The notes beneath the pieces were generated by a model that was not told the DNA's origin, did no database searches, and worked only from the letters and a program-made list of their open reading frames with translations. A stretch of DNA of 64,000 nt, from the NCBI GenBank assembly GCA_021209875.1, contig JAGYVD010000006.1, positions 2,728,001 through 2,792,000 of the forward strand, read 5' to 3'. The DNA is from Rosellinia necatrix (Eukaryota > Ascomycota > Sordariomycetes > Xylariales > Xylariaceae). This document shows, in pieces, positions 23,810 through 35,882 of the stretch; the stretch's first letter is position 1; each line of letters begins with the position of its first letter. Made by a program: the position numbers and the translations under genes.

Positions 23810-24175
23810 ATGCTGGATAGGAACCTAAAAGCTGCTAGAGAGAGCCCCTCACGGTCTTTTGTCTTCTGGATGCGGTTGTACGAGGAAACACAACTACAAA
23901 TTGGCACTGTTTGGATTACGCCGGGAGGATCAATCAGGACGGCGTTTATGGAGATGAGGCAAGGCAAACTTCAAAGACACGTGGGTGGCCGGAGTCTAGA
24001 GCAGGCATTGGTCTCATCGATTGTTGACGCGCTCGATGAGGACTACCGGCGTCTGGCGGACATTTACGCATGGGCGTTATTGATCATCTACGTTATAGGC
24101 TCTAGGTCCGAGTTGGCCGGGGGCTCGCTCACAGTTAGACAGCTCAGAGCTGTATTAGACAAGAACAGCATATAG
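23810..24175 (+). CDS. Doubtful small open reading frame, 121 residues
   Basis: I do not recognise this protein. It starts with a true ATG, is intron-free and has a fairly normal amino-acid mix, including a hydrophobic segment (YAWALLIIYVI) followed by a possible helix. No conserved motif or signal peptide is visible. It lies 140 bases after the ATG13 stop and so might lie wholly within that transcript's 3' untranslated region. It could be a lineage-specific gene, a remnant or chance; chance is quite possible. Confidence 0.22.
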   Translation: MLDRNLKAARESPSRSFVFWMRLYEETQLQIGTVWITPGGSIRTAFMEMRQGKLQRHVGGRSLEQALVSSIVDALDEDYRRLADIYAWALLIIYVIGSRSELAGGSLTVRQLRAVLDKNSI

Positions 24176-24429
24176 GATGCGTGCTCCCCAAGGGCCTGAT
24201 TATAAATGCACTTTAGAACATAGCCAACCATTCTTGGGACGTTGAACAAGATCTAAGGTTAATTTCATGCACAACTCATGCCTACCTACCCACCAAATAC
24301 ATATCACCGAGTTCTCGCCTTGAACATGGTGCATCGGTCGAAGGGGTGGCTTCTTACCTGAGCCGTAGCAGTGAACTGACCGCTGGTAATTCGGGTTTTG
24401 CCATGATAGGGACGGCAATAGCACTCTCC

Positions 24430-24454
24430 CTGATTGATTGATTGATTGATTGAT
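24430..24454 (+). repeat. TGAT tetranucleotide repeat
   Basis: Six GATT/TGAT units in the ATG13-HSE1 spacer. Confidence 0.85.
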
Positions 24455-24599
24455 AGGTCGTTTGGTTCACATGACGGTACTCGTTGTTACAGGCTGACAT
24501 TATTAGACTAGAGACAGCATTGTGAAGTGCTTCATGATACAAATTATTTATCGTGGTGCATTTATGGTTAGTTATACGTATAACTATTGGAGGTTATAC

Positions 24600-24930
24600 A
24601 AGTAGGTAGTTAGGTAATAAGTAGTTTATTAGGTATTGGCTTGTGCAAGAGCGGGGCCTACTTAGGCTACCTCCCCAGGTAGTCTTATGCCAAAAGTAGC
24701 CCTGGAGCATACTGAGGGCACTAGGTACTACCTGTAGGTAAGTATCTACTTACTTTATCTGGGTACCTACTAAGTAACTACCTTAAGTAGGCACTACCTA
24801 AGTAGGTACTTGGGTAGATAACTACCCACCTACTTACCGACCTTACCTAGGTAGGTCGATAAGTACTCTAGGCTACTACATGTGAAAGGTAAAAGGTAAG
24901 AGGGAGGGAGGTACCTGCTACCGATATACC
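24600..24930. repeat. Dense patch of CCTA/TAGG and related words
   Basis: Short words such as TAGGTA, CCTACC, ACTTAGG and TACCTAAGTAGG recur on both strands, giving many small self-complementary segments. The patch ends about 250 bases before the HSE1 start. Confidence 0.75.
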
Positions 24931-25089
24931 GTATATAAGTAATTACGTAGTTAGTTACCGCAGCACACGTCGTCACCATCTCCACCATCGTTCATCCTGA
25001 GAGTTTAGGCATCTGGATCTCCTTGTCCCTTGTCCCACGCCCGCGTCTACAAACTACAGTCCATATATATCTCTGTCCTCGCGGCGCAT

Positions 25090-25117
25090 AACACACACAC
25101 ACACACACACACACACA
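25090..25117 (+). repeat. (CA)n microsatellite in HSE1 leader
   Basis: Fourteen CA units about 65 bases upstream of the HSE1 start codon, probably in the 5' untranslated region. Confidence 0.9.
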
Positions 25118-25180
25118 TCGCGACGTACCGGAGGCACGGTTCTGAGTCCATCACGGCAGACGCAACTCGCCCCCGTCACC

Positions 25181-27532
25181 ATGTTTCGCGGCGCTGCGGC
25201 CAGCCCGTATGATGAAGGCATCGGTAACGTCACCCCTCCCCGAGGCGACCCAGACGCCGCCCCTTCAAGTATGCTTACCTCCCGCTGCTACAGTCAAGGC
25301 AACCGACGAGAACCTCACAAGCGAAGACTGGGGGGCCATTATTGATTTATGCGACAAGGTGTCGAGCGATCCAAATGGGCCCAACCAAGCCGTGCAGGGC
25401 CTGATCAAGCGACTGGCGCATCGCAATGCGAACGTCCAGCTGTACACCCTCGAGGTGAGTAGCCCAAGGCGCCATCTGGCTTCCGAGCCCGGGGAAAGCC
25501 TAGGACTAACAGCGCGCTTGTCAGCTTGGGAATGCGCTCTCCCAAAACTGCGGCAAAGCCATGCACCGCGAGCTCGCCAGCCGCTCCTTTACCGATGCCC
25601 TTCTCAAGCTGGCCAACGACCGCAACACGCATCAGCAAGTGAAGGCCAAGATCCTCGAGCGCATGAAGGAGTGGTCCGACATGTTCAGCAAGGATGCCGA
25701 CCTGGGGATAATGTATGATGCTTACTACCGTCTACAGCAGAGCAACCCAACCTTGCAACCCCCCTCGGCCCCGCAGAAGACCGGCCTTACCGATCTCGAC
25801 CGCCAGAAGGAGGAGGATGAGCTACAGATGGCTCTCAAGCTGTCTTTACAGGACGAAGAGAGGAAGAAAAGAGCCCCCGGCAACACTTCTGCGGCCGGTT
25901 CCAGCTCCGGCGCGGCTCAGAGCCAAGGGGCAGGGGCGGATGCGGCCGCCGAGACGACCAAGCCAATACCCTCACATCCTACCGGTACGACTGCTGCCAC
26001 TGTGTCACGCGTCCGCGCTCTGTATGACTTCGTGCCTTCGGAGCCCGGCGAGCTTGAATTCAGGAAAGGAGACGTCATCGCAGTGCTAGAGTCGGTCTAC
26101 AAAGACTGGTGGCGCGGCTCGCTAAAAGGCCAGACGGGCATCTTTCCCCTCAACTACGTGGAGAAGCTCACGGACCCGACGCCCGATGAACTGCATAGGG
26201 AGGCCCAGATGGAGGCCGAGGTATTCGCCGAAATCAAAAACGTGGAGAAGTTGCTCACGCTACTGAGCACCTCCAACACCGCGCCGCGGGAAGAGGATAA
26301 TGAAGAGATATCTGTACGAGCCTCCCTGTCCGAACTATGCAGAGGGGGGGTTGCTAACGTGCCCAGAAATTATATCACCAAACCCTGGCCATCAGGCCGA
26401 AGCTAATCAAGCTGATTGAGAAATATTCTCAGAAGAAGGATGATTTCACACAGCTAAACGAAAAATTCATCAAGGCGAGGAGAGACTACGAGTCGTTACT
26501 GGAGTCATCGATGTCTCAGCCTCCAGCGCACAATTACCACCACTACGCGACAGGCCCTCCTGTACCCCAAGGCTACGGAGCTCCAGCCGGGCCACCAGGC
26601 CCGGGATACGCTCCTCAGGGTCCAAACCCGGGCGCACAAGACCCTCCGAGATACTATACCCCCGGACCACAGGGGCCGCTTCCACAAGGTATGTCCAGTC
26701 GTTATGCTCCTCTTCTTCAGTTCAAACTTACTCATTTATAGAGCACAATCAATACCAGGCTACATCACCGCCCCCTAATTTCCAACGGCCAACCCCGGCC
26801 CCCGCGCCATTTTATCTGCAAGGGGCAGAGGTGCCCTCTCAAGGAGGTCCGCCTCTGGCACAGCAATATCCTCCGCGAGATCAATCATCGCGAATAGCTG
26901 CCGGCAAGCAACCGGCGCCTCCGCACCCTGCTAGCCCACCTCCTCAGCAGACATATCAACCCTATACGCAAGCTTCACATCTAGCAGCACAGCGGCCCCA
27001 AAGCACATATGGTAACAACCCTCAGGAGTTATCTACGCCCGCATACGACTCGCCCGTGGCGACTCATCATAATACAAATGCCGCTGATCCTTATTCGGCG
27101 TCTGCCTATTCACAGGATGATATGTATGGCAGCCCAATAGCTCCTGGTCCATCCGCTTCGCCGGACCCGCCTGGCCCCTCTCAGAGCATCGCAACGCCTC
27201 TCACTCTCGCCTCCCACCCAAACCAACCCCAGTACACCGCCTATAATCCCCGCCCCCTTCAGCATCAAGACTCGTTTGACGCGCCTTCACAACCTCCGCC
27301 TCAGCCTACCGGGTCCGCGCCCCCGATTCCCCATAGTCAACCGCCAGACGTGATGACTCCGTCGCCTCTACAGCCTGGCGGATCACACTATGATTCGCGC
27401 CAGTCGCTACCCAGTCAGGTGCAGCCTCATGGCCAGCAATCCCACCAGCCGCAGTACAAGGCGTATGTGCCACCGGCCGCAGGGGGCGAACCCAGTGCCC
27501 CGCAGGATTATTATAGGCAAAGTGCCTATTAA
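25181..27532 (+). CDS. HSE1: ESCRT-0 subunit Hse1 (class E vacuolar sorting protein)
   Basis: Partner of Vps27 in ESCRT-0, which gathers ubiquitinated cargo at endosomes. Exons 25181-25223, 25294-25454, 25525-26313, 26367-26688 and 26742-27532 join in frame to 701 residues. Domains in order: VHS domain from about residue 15 (VKATDENLTSEDWGAII) to 145, with two introns inside; a ubiquitin-interacting motif at about 160-178 (EEDELQMALKLSLQDEE); an SH3 domain at about 229-285 (ALYDF, DWWRGSL, GIFPLNYVEKL); a coiled-coil GAT-like region across the third intron (KLYHQTLAIRPKLIKLIEKY); and a long Pro/Gln-rich tail typical of fungal Hse1. The first exon gives just 14 residues, starting MFRGAAASPYDE, as expected for the family. 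The gene converges on the Clr5-domain gene. Confidence 0.96.
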
Positions 27533-30477
27533 ACAATGGTAGAGAGAGTGGAGGAGTGATTAGCACTTAGATGAACTCAGACAGTGTGGTATGTAAAGAG
27601 GAGGAGGAAGACATGGTCGTGAATATACGTACCGGATTATTTTGTGATTGCTCGGCACCCGGAGGGGATGAAACTTTGGAAAGTAGTGAAAAAATTGTGA
27701 CTACTATGAGACTGGAAGCCCATGGGTGAGCGAACACGGGTCAAGAAGGGTGGTGAAATAGAGTGGCAGGGGAGAGAGAGGCTTGAAGGGACAGAGAGCG
27801 CGTGAAGCTGAGTGAATTGTCTCAAAAGTGACGACTCACTACCATGCATTTCATTGAGTTGTACGCTTTGTACAACTCGGGTTATACGGTACGGGGGTGT
27901 AAACCTCGACTCAAACTATTGTGCCGGTTTTTTTATGTATGATACCCGAAACATCATACAGTGTCATTTTATAGCAGGGTTAGCTTTGTTGGTATTAATC
28001 GAGTTAGAACGATTGTGCGATTTTTGACACCCAAACATTCCACATTGGTTTGTAGCGGGTTGTTACTATCAACGTCAGAACAGAGCGGAGTTGCCGTGGC
28101 AGTTCGTGCGCGCCTGAGAGCATCTACGGTCAGGTATGGGCAGGTATGTATGTACATATAAGGATCTTAGTACAGGGACTGTCCTTGCAGTGACGAGATG
28201 GGAGGGGGGTATAATAGCAGGAACGGATGGGTATAGAAGCTACCTAGTTGTACGGGGGCTATAAGAGAGGGCGTATATAGTTCGTATTCACGGCGTATGT
28301 ATATGCGAAACTGGAAGATCAGAAATGAGCACGATTTTTGTTCTTCCACGAACCAATGTTTGTCTACGATATACGCGTGGACCGGGGAGGTGAAGCAAAC
28401 AGGCGTGAAAACAGCTTCGAGGCTCCCCCATGTGGCTTACGTGACGGCGGCCGCCTCCGCCTCCCCTGTGTGGTTACGTGCGTGATGCTGACAACGGGGA
28501 GAGACTGAGAAAGAGGCAGGCTAGGCACAGGGAATAATGGGTCTTGCTCGGGTAGCAATCTACCCGACATCGTAAGACGAAATTCCGAACCACCTACATA
28601 CTATGGTTTTATCGTCTGAAAATTCCGGTATAAGATACACGCAAGTGCGCGGCTTGTAAGCGAGTAAGCAAGCCGGTGCAAGTATTTGGCCGGCCTCTTG
28701 CCACATTCCACTCCGCCAGTGAGTAAAAGTCTAGTTTGAGAGAAGAGGGGGGGAAGAGAAGGAAAAGGGGGGGCGGCGGGGATGCATCCATAGAGATAAA
28801 TAACTGTATAAGTAACCCAGATGAATTGATGAGCTGATGGGCGGACAAATATACACATTTCACTCCCGGTGTCCATAAAAACCGGCAGTTCGGCGCGTTT
28901 AACTATACGGACCGGGGCGCCCTGTCCTCAGATGCAAGCGTCTCAACGGCCCCCCCCTCCCCTTTCGGACATATACACTACTAACGCGAGGGTTACCTGA
29001 CCGGCATTGGAGCAGTGTGAGTGTAGCATCGACAGCAGATATTCGCAAACCCCCTCCTCCTCTCTCATGCATCATGCGCCACTCACTCCATATATTGTAG
29101 CCAGTCGCATTTGCCCTAACCTCGCAGCCTGCCATGAGCCATGATTTCCCTGATAACTATGCGTAGCCCGATATCGAAGCTTGCAGGTATACACGCCTGA
29201 CTTCATACCATGTCTTGTCGGGTTTCCTGCTAGTTACTGGGGGACCATGTAAATATACGTGTATTTAGCATGAGCAGCGTGGGAGTAGCGTAAGAGTAGC
29301 CCCGCCTACAGCTCCGTACGCAGTCATCTTCTCATTGCAGGCTGACCAGGACTTAGAACATGCCTGACGGCATTAGAAAATGGACATCAATGGAGGTAGG
29401 GTCAACCAATGGCAGGGCGACCACGGCGACAGGGTGAGGTTTCGGGTGTTGGGAAAAGGAAACGCGGGGAGGGGGTGGGAACGGTACTGGACCAGACTTG
29501 TAGTGGCAGGGTTCGTGATGCCGGACCGCAACAACCCAGTGTTAAAATAGGGACCCCACTGTTGGATGAATCTAGGGCTGAGATCTCAGCCATGGTATTT
29601 GTAGATGTTGTAGGGTGATCATGCTCAGACAACAGCGATTCGCAAGTACGGATAGATTAAAAGTGAGCAGAGCTGGCAGGGACTGGAAGAGAGACCTAGC
29701 CCCTTGGGATGCCATCGGCATAACTTTGAACAGGAGACTTCTTGGCAAACAATAAGCGATAAAAATAGAGCTTGTGGCAAATGAGAATCGGAGAGATAGA
29801 ATAGGGAGGACAGAAAGAGGGCGAGGCAAAGTCTGGCATGAACCGATCGAGTCTATCATCGAAGGGTGAAACAGTCTAACGGGGCGATCTACGATCTGCG
29901 GTCTCCCTTGCATATGTTTGCATTGGTTTTTTTTTTTTTTTTTGGCGCTGGGGAATAAGAAAACGACTCTTTGAAAGGAACATTCCCCCGTTGAGCCAAG
30001 CAGAAGCCTCTCTAACGGGGTATGCCTAGAAGCTGAACAAGATCGGCATTAGCCTTACAACCGAGACGAACGCCACTCTCAACTTGCCTCAAAACAGCAA
30101 TCGGGTCAAAGTTGACAGACTAGTTATAGTATTTTGGTGGTAGATCTCTCTGGATATGATGCGTGATTATGTATAGATTGCTAACTCATTCGTGTGAGAA
30201 ATATATGCCGGTATAATTTACAAGGGGAGGCTGAAGCTCAGGTGTCAGCCTCCCCGTGAACATTAAGCGTCATTGTGACGATATTCGAAGCTAATTTCGG
30301 TCGAATGAAGTCGCGGCCGGCCTCGTGATTAGCGGTGCAAGGGCTATCACGATTAGCATCTCTGCTCCCCTCTATGTCCGATGTGCTTGGTTTTCGTCAG
30401 GCGACATCTGCTGGTCCATAAATATAGAGCAAGTGGACTGTGGTGGTTTGTTTCGTTTAGAATGCTTCCAGACTCCT
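27533..30477. other. Convergent intergenic region
   Basis: The 2.9 kb between two 3' ends holds no reading frame that looks real. It contains a perfect 9-bp hairpin at 27856-27878, a poly-T run near 29928-29943 and otherwise ordinary sequence. Confidence 0.5.
27856..27878. repeat. Perfect 9-bp inverted repeat with 5-nt loop
   Basis: GAGTTGTAC and its exact complement GTACAACTC flank a GCTTT loop, about 325 bases after the HSE1 stop. It may be chance or an RNA hairpin in the 3' region; there is no T-run that would suggest a bacterial-type terminator, which is not expected here. Confidence 0.7.
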
Positions 30478-32279
30478 TCAGCCAAGAGAGCTCTGTTCTA
30501 ATAGATCCACCACCTCTTGAATTAGATTTTGTTCTTCCTTCAACTCTATACATCGATGGAGCCATGGTTGGTTGATTGTGTGGGGGAACCTCTCGCGGTC
30601 TGGTGCCATGCTACTAAATTCATTCCAACGGCTGTTAAACTGTTTTGTCACCCTCTGGATGGCGGAAGTATTCTCATTCCGGGCATAAAAACTTTCCAAC
30701 GCCGATATAGCGTCCATTGTTTGTAAATGAGCTCTCCCGTAGGTATCGCTGCATAACTCGACGAGGTATTCGCCGACCTGGGTCGCTCTTTCGATATTTC
30801 CTCTCTTGTCCTCGATCTCGAAAATCGTCCAAAGACATTTACAGCGCAGGTGATCGACTTCGAATTCGTCGGTATCGGATTCTTGCACCCGCGTTATCCA
30901 TACCAGTATTTCCCCCGCCACCGCTTCCGCTTTGTCGAATTTCCTCTCTTCAAGAAATAGGCAAGCCATTCGGAATTTTGCCTCCTGAAGCAAAAATTGG
31001 CTGGACAAGGAGCCCGATAGAACCTCCATCATGCCTTCCAGCGCATCGCGGGTGAAGTTGTAGGAGATCATGCCGCTGCAATGAAGTTGAATGAAGACGA
31101 AAGCCATTTGGATTAAGCTTTTCCTGTCCGGGGGTAGGAGGCCAACCTTTTCTTTCCAAACAGATAGATACGACTCAAATAAAAGTGCGGCACGCTGCTG
31201 TAGCCCTTGTAAGCCGGTCCGCTTGACCCGCGCCCAAAAGTGGTTGAAAGGGTGACCGCTCGGTAACACGGTTGATGTGAGGTCCGAGGCATGTTGAAGA
31301 AACATGTTAGCCAGGCGCGTATCTCCTTCTCCAAGGAGTAAGGCCGCCTTGTATGTAGCTAGCCAAAAGAACGGGTCGGGGCTTAGTAAATGAGACTTGT
31401 ACTGAGCGAAGCAAGCATTGAGCAGTTGAAACCCCTCGTTCGTTCGGTTGTGAGCGATAAGGCCACGGGAAGTCGCCAAATAATGCGCCCAAGTGAAGGC
31501 ATCAGGCACCGGAGATGCGCTCGAAGCCTGCCACAGGCCGCCCTCTACCGAAGCAACGATATAGTTCCTGACTATCTGCATAAACTCTTGATGAATTTTC
31601 AAGTCGGTGGGGTCCTCCATTCGTGAATGTAGGATCGGCGGGTCATCAGGGCCGGGCGACGGCGTTCGACAATGAATACGAGACGATGTAGGCAAAATTT
31701 CGGTGTCGTGGTTCTTTTCTACCTTGAGAATCCGCTCCGAAACATTGGGGGGCGCGCGATATCTGTGCCGGAGACTGTTAGCCTTGGGGGATCACCAAAT
31801 ACGAGCATGACACAAATGGCTCATTCCTACTAGAGACCCAGAGACCAAGGGGCAAGAGACCTATAGTACGCACCTGTATCGTCGGATACGGTCCGGGCTA
31901 ATCCTGCGACCTCCGATGTAAAAGGCAGTAGAAGGCCTGCCGGCGGCCTCTCGGGCGGACTGTTGGCGAAAGATCTCTATGGCATCCTCGGCTCTGATCT
32001 TCTTCTGGATCCCCCACTGGGCAAAACGCGCCTTGTACATCCGCACACTTTGACAATGATGAGTTAATATTTGAAGGACGCGGCCGAGGGTGACGGAGCC
32101 GACGGCTGAGGGCCCCAGAGCCCAACTCACGTTGCAGAAAAGCCATGCTTCTCTTCCATAATCTTCTTAGTCTCCTTCAGCGTCTTGTTTTGGTCCCTGT
32201 ACAGAGAGGTGATCAAGGGCCGGTGGTTGGCCCAGTCGTTTGCTGTCGCCCAGCTGTCGGTAGCACGACTTGCGCCCAT
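30478..32279 (-). CDS. Clr5-domain protein with helical repeat-like C-terminus
   Basis: Molecular role unknown; Clr5 domains are an expanded, probably DNA- or chromatin-linked family in Pezizomycotina. Exons on the minus strand are 32279-32131, 32047-31874 and 31762-30478, joining in frame to 535 residues. The Clr5 domain (about residues 16-68) reads WANHRPLITSLYRDQNKTL, then EKHGFSATVRMYKARFAQW and GIQKK, and is only complete when the first intron is removed. The rest is a helix-rich region of about 400 residues with alternating hydrophobic and charged stretches (for example LLQEAKFRMACLFLEERKFD and GNIERATQVGEYLVELC) that resembles TPR repeats, but I cannot assign individual repeats. The start was chosen as the ATG nearest before the Clr5 domain. 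It is divergent from the SNF2 gene, 3.6 kb away. Confidence 0.87.
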
Positions 32280-32895
32280 GTTGAGAGAGGCTCTAGACGA
32301 GAGTATCTTCGTCGGCCTTGACAGGGATCCGTATCAAGGATCTGAGGGACGGGAGGTACGACACGACCCCTACGGAGGCTCAAGACGAAATGCCGTTTCG
32401 ATCCGCATAGACGGGCCTGAATTCGATCGCGGATCTGGGAGGACGGCGGTGGGCTCCCAGATCGAGGGCAGCAGGTGTTGCGATGCTTTCGCGAGACTGC
32501 ATACAAGATGGTGATACAATAAGTAACTTGGCTCCGGTTCCATGCTTGGGCTGGGAGTTATAAGACTGACAGAGTCGGACAAGACGGGTCTGTGTTCGAC
32601 GATGCCGGTTGCACGACAGCCCGGGCTCAACCCACAGCCGGTAGCAGAGGCTTGAGAAGGTGAATTACCTTCTTACCCATTCCCACCATCGATCCCCTGC
32701 AGCCCATGGGTGTAAGCCAGTTTGTAATGTAGTGTATGTGGTGTAGTGTAGTGTAGGGTGCAGGGGGGGGAGAGGCAGACAAGGGGACACACAGACCTGG
32801 CCAAGCGAAGCTACGGCAGGCAAACGCAAGAATGGGGACCAATGCAGAACTGCACAGTCCGTACAGTGTACAGTGTGGCCACGAGTTGGAGGTAC

Positions 32896-32949
32896 CAGCA
32901 CAAGTAGTACCAGCACAAGTAGTACTAGCACAAGTAGTACTAGCACAAA
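32896..32949 (+). repeat. 15-bp tandem repeat, 3.6 copies
   Basis: Units at 32896-32910, 32911-32925 and 32926-32940 share AGCACAAGTAGTAC and differ only at the first base; a partial fourth copy follows. The period is a multiple of three, so false repetitive open frames appear on both strands. Confidence 0.92.
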
Positions 32950-35254
32950 ACCCATCGGAGATCGGGTCGGTAGCCCAATGTATACCGAACCTCGCTATCG
33001 ATGCGTGGAGATCTAGATAACTGGACTGCCTACTGCACACTAGGCACGTACTACACACCACCTTAGGTGCCTAGTTTCTTCCTGTTAACTACGGTAAGTG
33101 TCCCTGTATACGTCAATTGAAGATTGAAGTGTTTGGGAGGTTCTAGACATACATTGACATAGTGCACATTATCATTGATTAACTTGAGCTGCGGGTTTGA
33201 CGACCAGGCCCTGTACAGTAGGTACCTACCTCGGTACCTACAGGTACACCACACGCATACCTAGGAGTACTTATACAGTAGGGGAGAGTTTGGCAGTCCT
33301 GGGTGGTGGCGGAGGGAAGGCGCTTTGTTCCGTATGTTCCATGGCACTGTCCAGTCCCCCGGTCGACAATTCATGGGTCGAGTGTCGGACAGGCCAGGTC
33401 AGAGGATGCCGAAGATGCTGGTCGCCGTGCGCTGGATATTGTCCGGGCAGCTCCGGGACAGCAAGTAGCGTGCGTTGAGGCTGGACAGGCAGTTGACTCC
33501 TTGCACATGCTGTAGTGTGGTGTACTGCTATGGCGTCCGCCTCCAAGCGCCAAGCACCAGGGCAGGCGTCTACCGAGCTATCCATGACAAATATAAACTA
33601 TGAATTAGATTATTCAACATCCTGTTGCGTTCTTGACGGGGGAGCGGTCTAGAGTCTGAACCACCACGGTGAGCCACGGCGTTCCCACCGGTTCCCGAGA
33701 ACATGACCTGTGGTTGGTTCAATACTCTGGCTTGTTTTCGGGGATCAGCACCGATGCGACACTCGCGCTTGGGGACCGAACAGACAAGCACATAGCGGGA
33801 AGATGGGAAGAACAATGCGCTGGATTCTCCCATGGCGACGACATTATCCTACTCTGTAGTCCCCAGGGAGGTACTTACCTAAGTACTTACTACCTACCTA
33901 CGTAGGGGTAGGTCAGTATATATACCAGCACATATCTGCTGTGTAGACGTAAGCGCAAGTCACGTAGTAAATGCTATGAGTACCTAGACACCTTAATGTA
34001 TATAGAAGGTACGCATAATCCATGATGAAGTACATACGCACGTAGGGTACAATGGTAGTGAGACACTACCATATTTGGTAGTCAATAGTATCCAATTAGT
34101 AGGTGTTTACCAGTTCCCTAGAAGGCAGGTTACCAGGAGGCCAGGGCGGGCCCAGGCGTACTGTAAATCAACTACACTACATGGTACATGCTGTACGCAT
34201 CACGATACACAGTATATAACATATTTGCTATACGGCACACTACATGCCGCATAGACGCCATCCTAGACCGTGGGATGCAATGCTACCCACGCTTCTTTAA
34301 ACGGGGGGATATGTCGCTATTATATATACCACCTACCTAGGTAGTGCTGTAGAAAGATTACAACGAAGACAGGTATATGGCAGATTAGGTCAAAGGCCCA
34401 GCGTAGGAAACATATCCGTGGGGAGTATTCCGTGCGGCAACATATGTGCCACAGAGATTTGGCAAGTAGGAATTTGCAGTGTATTTTTAGGCAGGCATTG
34501 AGGAGGATTTCGGGATTGTTGACATGGCGAGATGCCTTCGACACCTGGGTACAAGTAGCCTTCAAGGCACGTGCATCCAAGAATACCCTGTGCAAGCAAA
34601 AGCCTGGGTTGTCCAAGAGGAAGTCCTCAGCCACAAGACTTCCAGTGGTTACTCTACCCGCTAACATATTACGGACTTGGCACCGTGAGATTGGTGAAAT
34701 CAATGGTGGCATCTCCAGCGCTTTACCTACTAGATTACATAACAACTTCGTCAGTGCGATCTCCTCTATTGATGTTATCTAGCCCCAAACTGTCTAAAAA
34801 CGTTGTACTAATTTAGCTAGTAAAAACACTGCGGCCGGCTTATTGTCTAATACTTGTAAGTCATAGGTTATAACGGCTGAATCTAACCAAATTATTTTAC
34901 TTAAGTGGTACTTAGATAAGTAGCTACCTGGTAGGTATTCCCACAGACATTTCTGAAAGGTGGGTCGGTTGAGTCAAGTCGAGTACGTATATAAGACAAG
35001 TAATTGTCTGGTAGCGTACATACCTAATAGCAGCATTGTATCTAAGAATGCATTTATTGGCAATATATACTAATAACAGAGGTAGCGCTGCTATCCAAAA
35101 ATCTTCCACCATATATATATATATATATTTGTAAGTATACCAATGACAAAGAGGTAGGAATTATCGGTTAGTAAAAATATGACATAGCCACTAGGGAGAC
35201 TGAGTCACTATGGCATACCTGCCTAGGAGTTCGAGACCACTCACTTCGGGGGCT

Positions 35255-35302
35255 GTATGTATGTATGTGTGTATGTATGTATGTTATGTATATTATGTAT
35301 GC
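35255..35302 (+). repeat. TGTA tetranucleotide repeat
   Basis: An imperfect TGTA/ATGT run in the spacer upstream of the SNF2 gene. A TA dinucleotide run lies nearby at 35112-35128. Confidence 0.85.
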
Positions 35303-35457
35303 ATCCGTATGCACTTATGCCGAACCTCGCATTTAAGAGAGATAGTTGGCTGTTGGCCGGACAAATAGTATCATCATTGTAAACATAAACCGATTCGTGC
35401 AGAGATGACTATCTACCTAATCCAGCAGCTAACCCACATGTTGTCGTGCACCGTCGT

Positions 35458-35458
35458 C

Positions 35459-35489
<31 letters not shown>

Positions 35490-35501
35490 GCAACAACAAC
35501 A
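35458..35501 (+). repeat. (CAA)n trinucleotide repeat
   Basis: About 14 CAA units with one CAG. Depending on frame it would read as poly-Asn, poly-Gln or poly-Thr. It is probably in the SNF2 gene's leader, though a coding role in an unresolved first exon cannot be excluded. Confidence 0.9.
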
Positions 35502-35882
35502 TACAACTCCCAACTCGTACCAGACGGCTCTGTCACTCGCATACCTTCGCAGCGCATCAACAGAGACAATATACATTTATTGCAAATCTCGTCGTAGATC
35601 GACCGCGTGTGCACCGAGTTGCTTCATAAAACAGATCGAGCCCGGACTGTTCCGACGTTCGCCATCACGTCCAATCAGCCAAGATCCGCAGGAGGAGGCA
35701 GCCGAAAACCGGGCGCCAGCTTCGCCTTCCAGCCAAAGAATAATCTCGCCGTCGCCAACCCACCAGCTTTCGAGACAGATCCCAACGCCTTCAGTCGACC
35801 CGTCGTGTGTAGCCACCCCGAAGCATCTCCCAGGCCGTCCACAGAGTCCTGCGTCGCCCTCGAGGGTGGCTTCGTCGTCGCT

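Larger units (their letters stand above)
23668..25180. other. Intergenic region, repeat-rich, upstream of HSE1
   Basis: It contains a TTTTA pentanucleotide repeat, a doubtful small reading frame (listed separately), a TGAT repeat, a dense patch of CCTA/TAGG/ACTTA words at 24600-24960 and a CA repeat in the likely HSE1 leader. No other gene was seen. Confidence 0.55.
32280..35882. other. Divergent intergenic region between Clr5 and SNF2 genes
   Basis: It contains a 15-bp tandem repeat at 32896-32949, many CCTA/TAGG tracts (33215-33245, 33870-33905, 34325-34345, 34905-34935), an AT-richer gene-free part at about 33900-35400, TA and TGTA repeats, and a CAA repeat. An open frame without ATG from 35607 runs into the SNF2 gene and could be coding through an unseen upstream exon. 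No tRNA or transposon was recognised. Confidence 0.5.

Noticed and set aside
35225..35245. GTTCGAGAC segment resembling a tRNA B box
   Set aside because: No matching A box, acceptor stem or cloverleaf could be found around it.
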